The notes under the pieces: generated by a model
Seen by the model: the letters and a program-made list of their open reading frames with translations, nothing else
What the model was told of the DNA's origin: nothing
The model's database searches: none
Assembly (NCBI GenBank): GCA_003454835.1
Contig: DMTA01000388.1
Span: forward strand, 1 to 5,717
DNA length: 5,717 nucleotides
Source of the DNA: Achromobacter sp.
GTDB taxonomy: Bacteria > Pseudomonadota > Gammaproteobacteria > Burkholderiales > Burkholderiaceae_B
Direction of reading: 5' to 3'
Shown here: positions 1 through 5,609 of the stretch, in pieces
Position numbering within the stretch: position 1 is the first letter of the stretch
Layout: each line of letters starts with the position of its first letter
Made by a program: the position numbers and the translations under genes

Positions 1-930
1 GGCCAGCAGCGCGTCGCGCCACGTGGAGCGGCTGTCGATGCCAGGCGTCAGCCGCGTCACGGCCGCGCGCAACTGGACGGCGGTTTCGTGCGAGGCCTGC
101 GGGCCGGCGTTGATCCATTCCGAGATATCGGCGAGCAGCGACTGCACCGGTTCGGGCAGCGTCTGGCCATTGGCCTGCAAGGCGCGCATGCGGTCTTCGA
201 CGGCGGACACGGCCGGCGTCAGCGCCGCGATCTGGTCCTGCATGGCGCGCACGGCGCCCGCGGTCCAGCGCAGGTTGCTGGTGTCGAAGGGAACGTGGGT
301 AGATAAGAGGCGCAATTGCGTGATGTCGTTGGCCAGCTCGCGGCGGTCCTTGTCGCGCTGTTCGGCGGTCTTGCCGCTGAGCGTGTCGTGCATCCAGTTG
401 CGCGCGTCGCGCACGGCCTTGTCCAGCTGCAGCGTCAGCGCGGGCGCCAGGCCGCGGGGCAGCACGATGCTGTGGATCAGCGTGGCGCACACGATGCCCA
501 GGCTGATTTCCTCGACGCGCGCCAGCGCCGTGTCGAACACGAGGGAAGGGTCGGTGACGCTGGGAAAACCGATCATCGCGGCGGTGTACCCGGCCAGCAT
601 GAACAGATAGGACCGGGGCGTGCGGTCCAGCACCGACATGTACAGGCAGGCGCCCACCCACAGCACCATCGCGCCGGTCATGATGACGGGCGAGTTCGAC
701 AGCCGCGGCACCATGTACACGGTGGCCGCCGAGCCGAAGAAGGTGCCGACCAGACGGTACAGCGCCTTGGAACGCACTGCGCCGGACCAAGGCTGCGCCA
801 CGACGTAGGCGGTGGTCATGGCCCAGAACGGACGCGGCAAACCAATGCTGTAAGCCAGATAGAGCGCCATGATGGCGCTCAGGTAGCTCTTGAGCGAGAA
901 AATGGTTTCGCGGACGTTGGGCAGTTTCAT
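1..930 (-). CDS. FUSC-family inner-membrane exporter, N-terminal 310 residues (3' end outside window)
   Basis: The minus-strand frame is open from an ATG at 930-928 to the left edge without a stop, giving 310 residues of a longer protein. The start is fixed by a four-base ATGA overlap with the upstream marR stop and by an AGAGGA Shine-Dalgarno sequence nine bases before it. The sequence shows about six hydrophobic segments in residues 16-157 (roughly 16-31, 33-47, 60-75, 81-101, 107-122, 142-157). The stretch PFWAMTTAYVVAQPWSG at 34-50 is typical of the FUSC/aromatic acid exporter fold. Residues 160-310 form a soluble, charged, helical region containing THVPFDTSNLRW, also usual for this family. 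Related proteins (fusaric acid resistance, AaeB) export aromatic acids or drugs across the inner membrane, often with a membrane-fusion partner; no partner is visible here. Substrate is unknown. Co-transcription with marR suggests ligand-induced efflux. Family call is firm; function is inferred. Confidence 0.92.
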   Translation of the reverse strand, partial: MKLPNVRETIFSLKSYLSAIMALYLAYSIGLPRPFWAMTTAYVVAQPWSGAVRSKALYRLVGTFFGSAATVYMVPRLSNSPVIMTGAMVLWVGACLYMSVLDRTPRSYLFMLAGYTAAMIGFPSVTDPSLVFDTALARVEEISLGIVCATLIHSIVLPRGLAPALTLQLDKAVRDARNWMHDTLSGKTAEQRDKDRRELANDITQLRLLSTHVPFDTSNLRWTAGAVRAMQDQIAALTPAVSAVEDRMRALQANGQTLPEPVQSLLADISEWINAGPQASHETAVQLRAAVTRLTPGIDSRSTWRDALLA

Positions 931-1400
931 GGCCGCGCATCCTCTTGCGCGCCGGCGCCGCTGCGGCCCAGCGACACCTTCATGGCGTCGAAGACGCGCA
1001 GGCAGGCTTGCAGATCGGATTCGCTGACGTCGTGAAAGATGCGGCGGCGCAATTCAACCAGCACATCTTCGACCTGCGCGCGCAGCGCGTGGCCGGCTTC
1101 GGTCAGGTGCAGGGTGCGTGCGCGGCGATCGTGGGGGTCTTCGCGCCGTTCCATCAGACCGGCGGCCACCAGTTGATCCAGCACGCGCACAAGAGAGGGG
1201 CCTTCGACGCCCAAAGCTTCGGCCAGCGCGCCTTGGCGAACTCCGTCGCCAAGACGGCCGGCCAGGATGACGGGCCAGGCGGTTGCCTGGGAAAGACCAT
1301 AGTCGGCGAGCGCCTTGTCTGCCGCGCCGCGATAGGCGCGCGACAGCACCATCAGGTTGGCGGTGGTGGCCATGAGCTGGGAGTCGGATGGAGTAAGCAT
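927..1400 (-). CDS. MarR-family transcriptional regulator
   Basis: This 157-residue protein has the usual MarR length and layout: an N-terminal dimerisation helix (about 10-35), a winged helix-turn-helix (about 54-103) and C-terminal dimerisation helices (105-145). The recognition region reads GALAEALGVEGPSLVRVLDQLVAAGLMERR, followed by the wing signature EDPHDRRARTLHLTEAG, where the D-x-R pattern (D91, R93) is the MarR hallmark. MarR proteins are dimeric repressors released by phenolic or lipophilic ligands. Here the gene overlaps the downstream exporter by ATGA, so it probably represses its own operon and the pump. A perfect dyad lies 21-35 bases upstream of the start. The start is not certain: the ATG at 1400 has only AGGA 13 bases upstream, too far for good pairing, and Met10 is an alternative without a better site. 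No cysteine lies in the DNA-binding domain, so thiol sensing is unlikely. Confidence 0.95.
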   Translation of the reverse strand: MLTPSDSQLMATTANLMVLSRAYRGAADKALADYGLSQATAWPVILAGRLGDGVRQGALAEALGVEGPSLVRVLDQLVAAGLMERREDPHDRRARTLHLTEAGHALRAQVEDVLVELRRRIFHDVSESDLQACLRVFDAMKVSLGRSGAGAQEDARP

Positions 1401-1421
1401 GAATTCGATTGTATCCTATCT

Positions 1422-1435
1422 ATTAGCTTACTAAT
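1422..1435. promoter_or_regulatory. Candidate MarR operator (ATTAG-CTTA-CTAAT dyad)
   Basis: A perfect 5+4+5 inverted repeat lies immediately upstream of marR inside a short AT-rich patch. Size and position fit a MarR dimer operator, and TTAG/CTAA half-sites are common in this family. On the minus strand, the -10-like sequences TAGGAT (1418-1413) and TACAAT (1413-1408) follow it directly, so a bound repressor would cover the spacer or -35 region. Matches to a -35 box are poor (best TTCAAT at 1442-1437). Binding and promoter are inferred. Confidence 0.6.
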
Positions 1436-1436
1436 G

Positions 1437-1473
1437 ATTGAAAATGGCGACTATCGCGATAGATTCTTTCAAT
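1437..1473. repeat. Nested inverted repeats upstream of marR
   Basis: The 12-base perfect palindrome CTATCGCGATAG (1451-1462) is flanked by ATTGAAA (1437-1443) and its exact complement TTTCAAT (1467-1473). The two dyads are nearly but not exactly centred on the same point (offset about 1.5 bases). The block lies between the queD terminator and the marR operator. It could be a second regulator site; no coding function is apparent. Confidence 0.5.
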
Positions 1474-1506
1474 TGGGAAGATGGCGGTGCGGTTTTCCGT
1501 GGGTGG

Positions 1507-1537
1507 AAAACTGAAGGCGGACCCGAGGCCCGCCTTC
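1507..1537 (-). terminator. Rho-independent terminator of queED
   Basis: Read on the minus strand, a perfect 8-base-pair stem GAAGGCGG/CCGCCTTC (1537-1530 with 1520-1513) encloses a 9-base loop and is followed by AG and four T residues (1510-1507). It begins 16 bases after the queD stop codon. The GC-rich stem and T run support intrinsic termination. It separates queED from marR, so marR needs its own promoter. Confidence 0.78.
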
Positions 1538-1552
1538 ATACGCTATCGGGGA

Positions 1553-1996
1553 TCAACCGTTGCAGTCGGCCCAGCAGTTCGGCGTTTCGTACAGACGCAC
1601 GCGCGTCAGGCGCAGTTCGGCGCCGTAATGGCCGTGGTATTGCGGCGCCAGCGTCTCGAAAACGATGGTGGCCAGGTTCTCGGCGGTGGGAATCCGGTCC
1701 AGCACAACCGTCTTGTGGCCGGGCAGGCTGTCCAGAAAGCCGCGCACGGCGTCATCGCCTTCGTAGACCAGGAACGCATGGTCCCAGACGTCCACGATGT
1801 GGGTCTTGGCGATGTGCTTGATCTCGGAGAAGTCCATGACCATGCCGTTGTCGGACTCGCCGGGCGCCTGCACGATGTCACCTGTCAGGGTGATCTCCAG
1901 CACATAGCGGTGGCCGTGCAGATTGCGGCACTGGCTGCGGTGATCGGGGATGCGGTGGCCGGCGTCGAACTCGAGCCTGCGGGTCACGGAAATCAT
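1553..1996 (-). CDS. queD: 6-carboxy-5,6,7,8-tetrahydropterin synthase QueD
   Basis: QueD converts 7,8-dihydroneopterin triphosphate to 6-carboxy-tetrahydropterin, the second step from GTP towards preQ0 and queuosine; it is cytosolic and zinc dependent. The 147-residue sequence carries the expected elements in order: FDAGHR with zinc ligand H14; CRNLHGH with catalytic C23 and zinc ligands H27 and H29; MVMDFSEIK at 52-60; the W-DHAF motif with catalytic D72/H73; PTAEN at 103-107; and the pterin-binding glutamate E137 in the terminal ETPN. All key residues are present. The start is supported by GGAG six bases before the ATG. It follows queE by 28 bases on the same strand, so the two are almost surely co-transcribed, and an intrinsic terminator lies just downstream. 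The CXXXHGH form with Cys separates it from purely sepiapterin-making homologues, as does its queE neighbour. Confidence 0.97.
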   Translation of the reverse strand: MISVTRRLEFDAGHRIPDHRSQCRNLHGHRYVLEITLTGDIVQAPGESDNGMVMDFSEIKHIAKTHIVDVWDHAFLVYEGDDAVRGFLDSLPGHKTVVLDRIPTAENLATIVFETLAPQYHGHYGAELRLTRVRLYETPNCWADCNG

Positions 1997-2024
1997 CGTG
2001 CGCTCCGCAAGGCGTGGGGGTAAA

Positions 2025-2657
2025 TCATGGAATGCCTATGTATTTGTGGGTTTGCAGGCTGAGCCGCCATTGCGGATGCTGCATGCAGTATTGGACGGCC
2101 TGCTCGGTATTGGCCGCGCGCGCCGGTCCGTCCATGGGTTGCAGGAAGAAATGCTCGAAATCCAGATGCGCGAAGGCGTCGGGCAGGGCGTTGAGCTGCG
2201 GATAGACCAGCTTGAGTTCATTGCCGCGTTCGACCACGACGGGGGCCGTGCCCTTGGGGCTGACGCAGATCCAGTCGATGCCGGCGGGGGGCTTGATCGT
2301 GCCGTTGGTTTCGATGGCGACGGTGAAGCCGCGGGCGTGGATCGCATCCAGCAGCGGGGCATCCAGTTGCAGCAGCGGCTCGCCGCCGGTGAAGACCACG
2401 TAGCGGTTGCCGGCGTCCGGGCCCCAGGCCGCGGCAATGGCATCGGCCAGCAATTCGGCAGTGGCGAACTTGCCGCCGCCGTCGCCGTCGGTGCCGATGA
2501 AGTCGGTGTCGCAGAAAGTGCAGGCGGCGCTGGCACGGTCGCTTTCGCGGCCGGTCCAGAGATTACAGCCCGCAAACCGGCAGAATACCGCCGCGCGGCC
2601 TGCGTGGGCGCCTTCGCCTTGCAGGGTCTTGAAGATTTCTTTGGCGGAGTAAGTCAT
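2025..2657 (-). CDS. queE: 7-carboxy-7-deazaguanine synthase QueE (radical SAM)
   Basis: QueE is a radical S-adenosylmethionine enzyme that contracts the ring of 6-carboxy-tetrahydropterin, the QueD product, into 7-carboxy-7-deazaguanine. From the ATG at 2657 it is 210 residues. It begins MTYSAKEIFKTLQGEG, the usual N-terminus of the family. The [4Fe-4S] ligands are C31, C46 and C49, a CX14CX2C spacing instead of the classical CX3CX2C; this longer form is known from Burkholderia QueE. FTGGEPLLQ (about 90-98) is the SAM-binding GGE motif, ETNGT (about 117-121) contributes to the substrate and SAM site, and SPKG follows. A TTG at 2696 in the same frame would add 13 residues unlike the family, so I prefer the ATG, although neither start has a recognisable Shine-Dalgarno sequence. 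TAAAAT at 2711-2706 is a possible -10 box. The gene leads a two-gene operon with queD; queC and queF are not in the window. Confidence 0.96.
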   Translation of the reverse strand: MTYSAKEIFKTLQGEGAHAGRAAVFCRFAGCNLWTGRESDRASAACTFCDTDFIGTDGDGGGKFATAELLADAIAAAWGPDAGNRYVVFTGGEPLLQLDAPLLDAIHARGFTVAIETNGTIKPPAGIDWICVSPKGTAPVVVERGNELKLVYPQLNALPDAFAHLDFEHFFLQPMDGPARAANTEQAVQYCMQHPQWRLSLQTHKYIGIP

Positions 2658-2748
2658 AGGAGATGCGGGCGGCAGGGCGCCACGGAATTCGAGCAAAAGC
2701 GCACTATTTTACTTGGCGCGCGAGATATCCGCCGAAAGACCCTGCAAG
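2618..2748. repeat. 13-base inverted repeat spanning the queE start
   Basis: CTTGCAGGGTCTT at 2618-2630 and its exact complement AAGACCCTGCAAG at 2736-2748 are separated by 105 bases. The first arm lies inside queE and encodes part of the conserved KTLQG motif; the second lies upstream in the queE-arfB gap. A transcript starting above 2748 could fold around the queE start codon. Function is unproven. Confidence 0.5.
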
Positions 2749-2858
2749 ACAGGTCCGCCGCCGGGCGGCGCATGGCCGCTGTATGGCGCCAAGCCCCGGA
2801 TCCAGCGGTTTCAACCGCCGGGTGCAGGAAGCCGGCCGGCCCTGTAGACTTCCCGCCT

Positions 2859-3275
2859 ATGTTTCACGTCCAAGACTCGCTTTTCATCGACGAACGCGAC
2901 CTGACCTTCACCATGATTCGCGCCCAGGGCGCGGGCGGGCAGAACGTCAACAAGGTGTCCAGCGCCGTCCACCTGCGCTTCGATGTGCGCGCTTCCCGCC
3001 TGCCGCCCGAGGTGCAGGAGGCAGTGTGCGCCATCAGCGACCATCGCATCTCGAAAGAGGGCGTGATCGTCATCAAGTCGCAGTCCTTCCGCAGCCAGGA
3101 AAAGAACCGCGCCGAGGCCATCGAGCGTCTGGTGGGCATGGTGCGGTCGGCCATCCAGGTCGACAAGCCCCGCCGCGCCACCAAGCCGACGCGCTCGTCG
3201 CAACGCCGCCGCGTGCAGCGCAAAGTCCTGCACGGCGAGGTCAAGCGGCTGCGCGGCCGGGTGCAGGGCGACTAG
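2859..3275 (+). CDS. arfB: Alternative ribosome-rescue factor ArfB (peptidyl-tRNA hydrolase, YaeJ-type)
   Basis: ArfB rescues ribosomes stalled on truncated mRNA by entering the empty mRNA channel and hydrolysing peptidyl-tRNA. The 138-residue protein matches the E. coli length (140). It shows a release-factor domain-3 fold with the catalytic GGQ at 26-28 in the context RAQGAGGQNVNKVSSAVHLRF. There is no codon-recognition domain, which separates it from RF1 and RF2. A very basic tail (about residues 103-138, including KPTRSSQRRR) is the part that binds the mRNA channel. The reading frame stays open upstream to position 1950, but that stretch is the antisense of queD and queE; homology begins at the ATG at 2859, which has no obvious ribosome-binding site. 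It is divergent from queE and ends 8 bases before the next gene, so the two are probably co-transcribed. Confidence 0.95.
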   Translation: MFHVQDSLFIDERDLTFTMIRAQGAGGQNVNKVSSAVHLRFDVRASRLPPEVQEAVCAISDHRISKEGVIVIKSQSFRSQEKNRAEAIERLVGMVRSAIQVDKPRRATKPTRSSQRRRVQRKVLHGEVKRLRGRVQGD

Positions 3276-3283
3276 GACGCATC

Positions 3284-4021
3284 ATGGCTGACGCCCGCCG
3301 CCGCTATCTGGTCACGCTGGCCGGCGTGTTTGCCGTCATCTGGCTGGCGCTGGCCATCAATCCGCACGACCGCTCGGCTTGGGCGCTGGAGAACGCGCTG
3401 GTGCTGGGCCTGGGCGCCGTGCTGTTTGCCACGCGGCGCGCGTTCGTGTTTTCGCGCGTGTCATACACGCTGATCTTCCTGTTCCTGTGCCTGCACACGG
3501 TGGGCGCGCACTACACGTACTCGCTCGTGCCGTATGACGAGTGGTGGCGCGCGTTGACCGGCCGCAGCCTGAACAGTGTGCTGGGTTGGGAGCGCAACAA
3601 TTTCGACCGCGTCGTGCATTTTTCGTACGGCCTGCTGCTGGCTTACCCGATCCGCGAGATCTTCCTGCGCGTGGCCGAGGTGCGCGGCTTCTGGGCGTAT
3701 TTCCTGCCCATGGACGTGACGCTGTCGACGTCGGCGCTGTACGAACTGATCGAGTGGGGCGCCGCGGAGTTCTTTGGCGGCGACCTGGGCGCGGCCTATC
3801 TGGGTACGCAAGGCGATATCTGGGACGCGCAGAAGGACATGGCGCTGGCGGCCCTGGGCGCGGTCATCGCCATGGCCATCACGGCGCTCGTCAACTGGAA
3901 GGCGCAGCGCGATCTTGCCCGCGACTGGGCCGACAGCCTGAAGCCGGAGCGCCATCCGGTGGATCGGCGGCCGGGCGACCGTCGTTCGTCGGCTCGCCGG
4001 AGCGGAGCCGAAAATCCTTGA
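3284..4021 (+). CDS. DUF2238 (YjdF-like) polytopic inner-membrane protein
   Basis: This 245-residue protein belongs to the DUF2238/YjdF membrane family, whose biochemical role I do not know. About six hydrophobic segments are visible (8-25, 34-50, 60-76, 110-126, 137-157, 186-204). Polar residues typical of the family lie in or beside them: H71 and H76 (HTVGAHYTY), D108 and H112 (NNFDRVVHFSYG), E154 and E157 (ELIEW), and GTQGDIWDAQKDM (174-186) with D178, D181 and D185. Such a His/acidic set could form a metal or ion site, but that is inference. The last 25 residues are an arginine-rich tail (RRPGDRRSSARR) likely to be cytosolic. The start ATG has AGGA six bases upstream, overlapping the end of arfB, and lies 8 bases after its stop. 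The gene ends 69 bases before arsR; no convincing terminator follows. Confidence 0.92.
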   Translation: MADARRRYLVTLAGVFAVIWLALAINPHDRSAWALENALVLGLGAVLFATRRAFVFSRVSYTLIFLFLCLHTVGAHYTYSLVPYDEWWRALTGRSLNSVLGWERNNFDRVVHFSYGLLLAYPIREIFLRVAEVRGFWAYFLPMDVTLSTSALYELIEWGAAEFFGGDLGAAYLGTQGDIWDAQKDMALAALGAVIAMAITALVNWKAQRDLARDWADSLKPERHPVDRRPGDRRSSARRSGAENP

Positions 4022-4090
4022 AGACAGCAGGGGCATGACGATATATCGGATAAACCCGATATATGATTCGATAAATTGCGATATACCAAT
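4018..4090 (+). promoter_or_regulatory. AT-rich promoter/operator region of arsR and the ene-reductase gene
   Basis: Only 18 of the 55 bases from 4036 to 4090 are G or C, in a strongly GC-rich setting. The palindrome CGATATATCG (4039-4048) overlaps a larger perfect dyad, ATATATCGG (4041-4049) and CCGATATAT (4056-4064), with a 6-base spacer. Plus-strand CGATA elements start at 4039, 4057, 4069 and 4079. Candidate -10 boxes are TATGAT (4062-4067, five of six consensus matches, no clear -35) and TATATC (4042-4047), the latter 18 bases after TTGAAG (4018-4023). Either would be covered by a repressor on the dyad. The likely binder is the adjacent ArsR protein; this is inference. Confidence 0.65.
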
Positions 4091-4438
4091 ATGACCGCAA
4101 CTTCCTCACCCTCCGACCAACAGGCCGCGCAACCCGCGATCGACGCCGACGCCATCCTCAAGGCGCTGGCCAATCCCGTTCGCCGCGACATTCTGGCCTG
4201 GCTGAAGACGCCGCATGCGTATTTCGAGGAGCGTCCGGGCCACACCTTTGAACACGGGGTGTGCGCGGGCCATATCGATGATCGCTGCGGGTTGTCCCAG
4301 TCGACGGTCTCGTCGCATCTGGCTGTGCTGCAGCGCGCCGGCCTGATTTCGGCCACCAAGGTGGGGCAGTGGGTCTTTTTCCGTCGCAATGAACCCGTGA
4401 TTGCCGCGTTTCTGCGGCAGTTGAACCTGGATATGTAG
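4091..4438 (+). CDS. ArsR-family winged-helix regulator, local regulator of the ene-reductase
   Basis: From the ATG at 4091 the protein has 115 residues, the usual ArsR/SmtB size. ILKALANPVRRDILAWL (22-38) is the conserved N-terminal helix pair. The recognition helix lies in LSQSTVSSHLAVLQRAGLI (68-86), and the wing in TKVGQWVFFRRN (89-100). The classical ELCVCDL metal site is absent. Instead H51, H55, C58, H61 and C66 cluster just before the recognition helix, so a thiol or metal sensor is possible. A TTG at 4076 would add five residues (MRYTN) but would run into the operator, so the ATG is preferred. Neither has a Shine-Dalgarno sequence, and initiation may be weak or leaderless. The gene precedes the flavoenzyme gene by 51 bases on the same strand, and AT-rich dyads lie directly upstream, suggesting autoregulation of a two-gene operon. 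The family is clear; the inducer is unknown. Confidence 0.92.
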   Translation: MTATSSPSDQQAAQPAIDADAILKALANPVRRDILAWLKTPHAYFEERPGHTFEHGVCAGHIDDRCGLSQSTVSSHLAVLQRAGLISATKVGQWVFFRRNEPVIAAFLRQLNLDM

Positions 4439-4489
4439 CCCGTCTGCCATACCCGCAAGCGCCCCATTGCCGGGACGAAAGGATTTTGC

Positions 4490-5545
4490 ATGAACCCCCT
4501 CTTTGAACCGCTGAAAGTCGGCGACCTGACCCTGCGCAACCGCGTCGTGATGGCGCCGCTGACCCGCCAGCGCGCCAGCGCCGGCCGCGTGCCGAACGAC
4601 CTGATGGTCGAGTACTACACCCAGCGTTCGGGCGCCGGCCTGATTCTGACCGAGGCGACCGCCGTCACGCCGCAGGGCGTGGGCTACGCCGACACGCCGG
4701 GGTTGTGGTCGCCAGAGCAGGTCAAGGGGTGGCGCAAGGTGGTCGACGCCGTGCACGACAAGGGCAGCCTGATCGTCGCGCAGCTCTGGCACGTGGGCCG
4801 CATTTCCGACCCGATGTTTCTGGATGGCGAACTGCCGGTTGCGCCCAGCGCCATCGCCGCCAAGGGCCACGTCAGCCACGTGCGGCCCAAGCGAGAATAC
4901 GTGACGCCGCGTGCGCTGGAGACCGCCGAGATCCCCGGTGTGGTCGAAGCCTACCGACACGGCGCGAAGATGGCGATGGAAGCCGGTTTTGACGGTGTCG
5001 AGGTGCATGCCGCCAACGGCTACCTGCTGGATCAGTTCCTGCAGGACAGCACCAATCACCGCACCGACCAATACGGCGGTTCCGTTGAAAACCGCGCGCG
5101 CCTGCTGCTGGAAGTGGTCGACGCCTGCGTGGCGGTGTGGGGCGCTGGCCGGGTCGGCGTGCACCTGTCGCCGCGCGCCGATGCCCACGACATGGGCGAT
5201 TCGGATCTGCCCGGCCTGTTTGGCTACGTGGCGCGTGAATTGGGCAAGCGCGGCATCGCGTTCATTTGCGCCCGCGAACATGAAGCGCCCGACAGCCTGG
5301 CGCCGATGATCAAGGCCGAGTTCGGCGGCGTGTACATCGCCAACGAAGGCTACACGCGCGAATCCGCCGAAGCCGCCATCGCGGCCGGCAAGGCCGACGC
5401 CGTGGCGTTTGGCGTGCCGTATATCGCCACGCCCGATCTGGCCGAGCGCCTGGAGCGCAAGGCCCCGCTGAATACGCCGAATCCGGCGACCTTCTACGCT
5501 TCGGGTCCGGAAGGGTATACGGACTATCCGGCGTTGGCGGCCTGA
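4490..5545 (+). CDS. Old Yellow Enzyme family NAD(P)H:flavin oxidoreductase / ene-reductase (NemA-like)
   Basis: The 351-residue protein is a full-length FMN-dependent TIM-barrel enzyme of the Old Yellow Enzyme family. Such enzymes reduce activated C=C bonds (enones, maleimides, quinones) or nitro compounds with NAD(P)H in the cytosol. Visible motifs are MAPLTRQRA (21-29, T25 near flavin), AQLWHVGR (97-104, Q98 and W100), and HAANGYLLDQFL (173-184) with substrate-binding H173 and N176 and proton donor Y178. DQYGGSVENR (193-202) and the typical C-terminal NPATFY...GYTDYP follow. Two positions are odd: the usual arginine of the GVRLSP motif is H225 (GVHLSP), and the usual GRxFIANPDL arginine is V309 (GVPYIATPDL). 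In well-studied members these arginines contact the flavin ring and FMN phosphate. The rest of the barrel is intact, so it is probably an active divergent subgroup. AAAGGA six bases before the ATG is a strong ribosome-binding site. It is likely controlled by the ArsR protein upstream. The substrate is unknown. Confidence 0.96.
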   Translation: MNPLFEPLKVGDLTLRNRVVMAPLTRQRASAGRVPNDLMVEYYTQRSGAGLILTEATAVTPQGVGYADTPGLWSPEQVKGWRKVVDAVHDKGSLIVAQLWHVGRISDPMFLDGELPVAPSAIAAKGHVSHVRPKREYVTPRALETAEIPGVVEAYRHGAKMAMEAGFDGVEVHAANGYLLDQFLQDSTNHRTDQYGGSVENRARLLLEVVDACVAVWGAGRVGVHLSPRADAHDMGDSDLPGLFGYVARELGKRGIAFICAREHEAPDSLAPMIKAEFGGVYIANEGYTRESAEAAIAAGKADAVAFGVPYIATPDLAERLERKAPLNTPNPATFYASGPEGYTDYPALAA

Positions 5546-5575
5546 CGCATCCGTCTGCACGGTCGGCATGACGCC

Positions 5576-5596
5576 TTGGCTTGAATCGCCAATTTG
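5576..5596 (+). terminator. Weak candidate terminator after the ene-reductase gene
   Basis: TTGGC (5576-5580) and GCCAA (5588-5592) can form a 5-base-pair stem with a 7-base loop, followed by TTTG. A second inverted repeat, TTTGAA (5593-5598) and TTCAAA (5609-5614), overlaps the stop of the convergent gene. Both stems are short and one is AT-rich, so termination here is only a possibility. The 64-base gap between the convergent stops holds nothing else that I can see. Confidence 0.25.
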
Positions 5597-5609
5597 AAGT
5601 GCCGGCCGT

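Noticed and set aside
316..1035. Plus-strand open frame of 239 codons opposite the exporter and marR
   Set aside because: His/Gln/Arg-rich shadow frame antisense to the FUSC and MarR genes; no recognisable domain.
2694..2696. TTG as the queE start, adding 13 residues
   Set aside because: The added MLEFRGALPPASP does not resemble QueE N-termini and has no ribosome-binding site; the ATG at 2657 gives the standard family start.
2803..2820. GCGGTT-TC-AACCGC inverted repeat upstream of arfB
   Set aside because: A two-base loop cannot form a hairpin with the full stem, there is no T run, and a single short dyad in this GC-rich gap is weak evidence for an operator.
1950..2858. In-frame upstream extension of arfB of about 300 codons
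   Set aside because: The extension is antisense to queD and queE, and ArfB homology begins exactly at the ATG at 2859.
2658..2858. preQ1 riboswitch or other structured leader before queE
   Set aside because: I see no preQ1 aptamer signature (C-rich loop stem with an A-rich tail); a biosynthetic queE leader could hold one, but only the 13-base inverted repeat stands out.
3990..4010. CGGCTC/GAGCCG hairpin at the end of the DUF2238 gene as a terminator
   Set aside because: It lies inside the coding region and is followed by AAAA rather than a T run on the plus strand.
4106..5569. Long minus-strand open frame (487 codons) opposite the ene-reductase and arsR genes
   Set aside because: It is the antisense shadow of two well-supported genes; its composition (rich in Arg, Gly, His, Gln) is typical of GC-rich reverse frames and shows no family motif.
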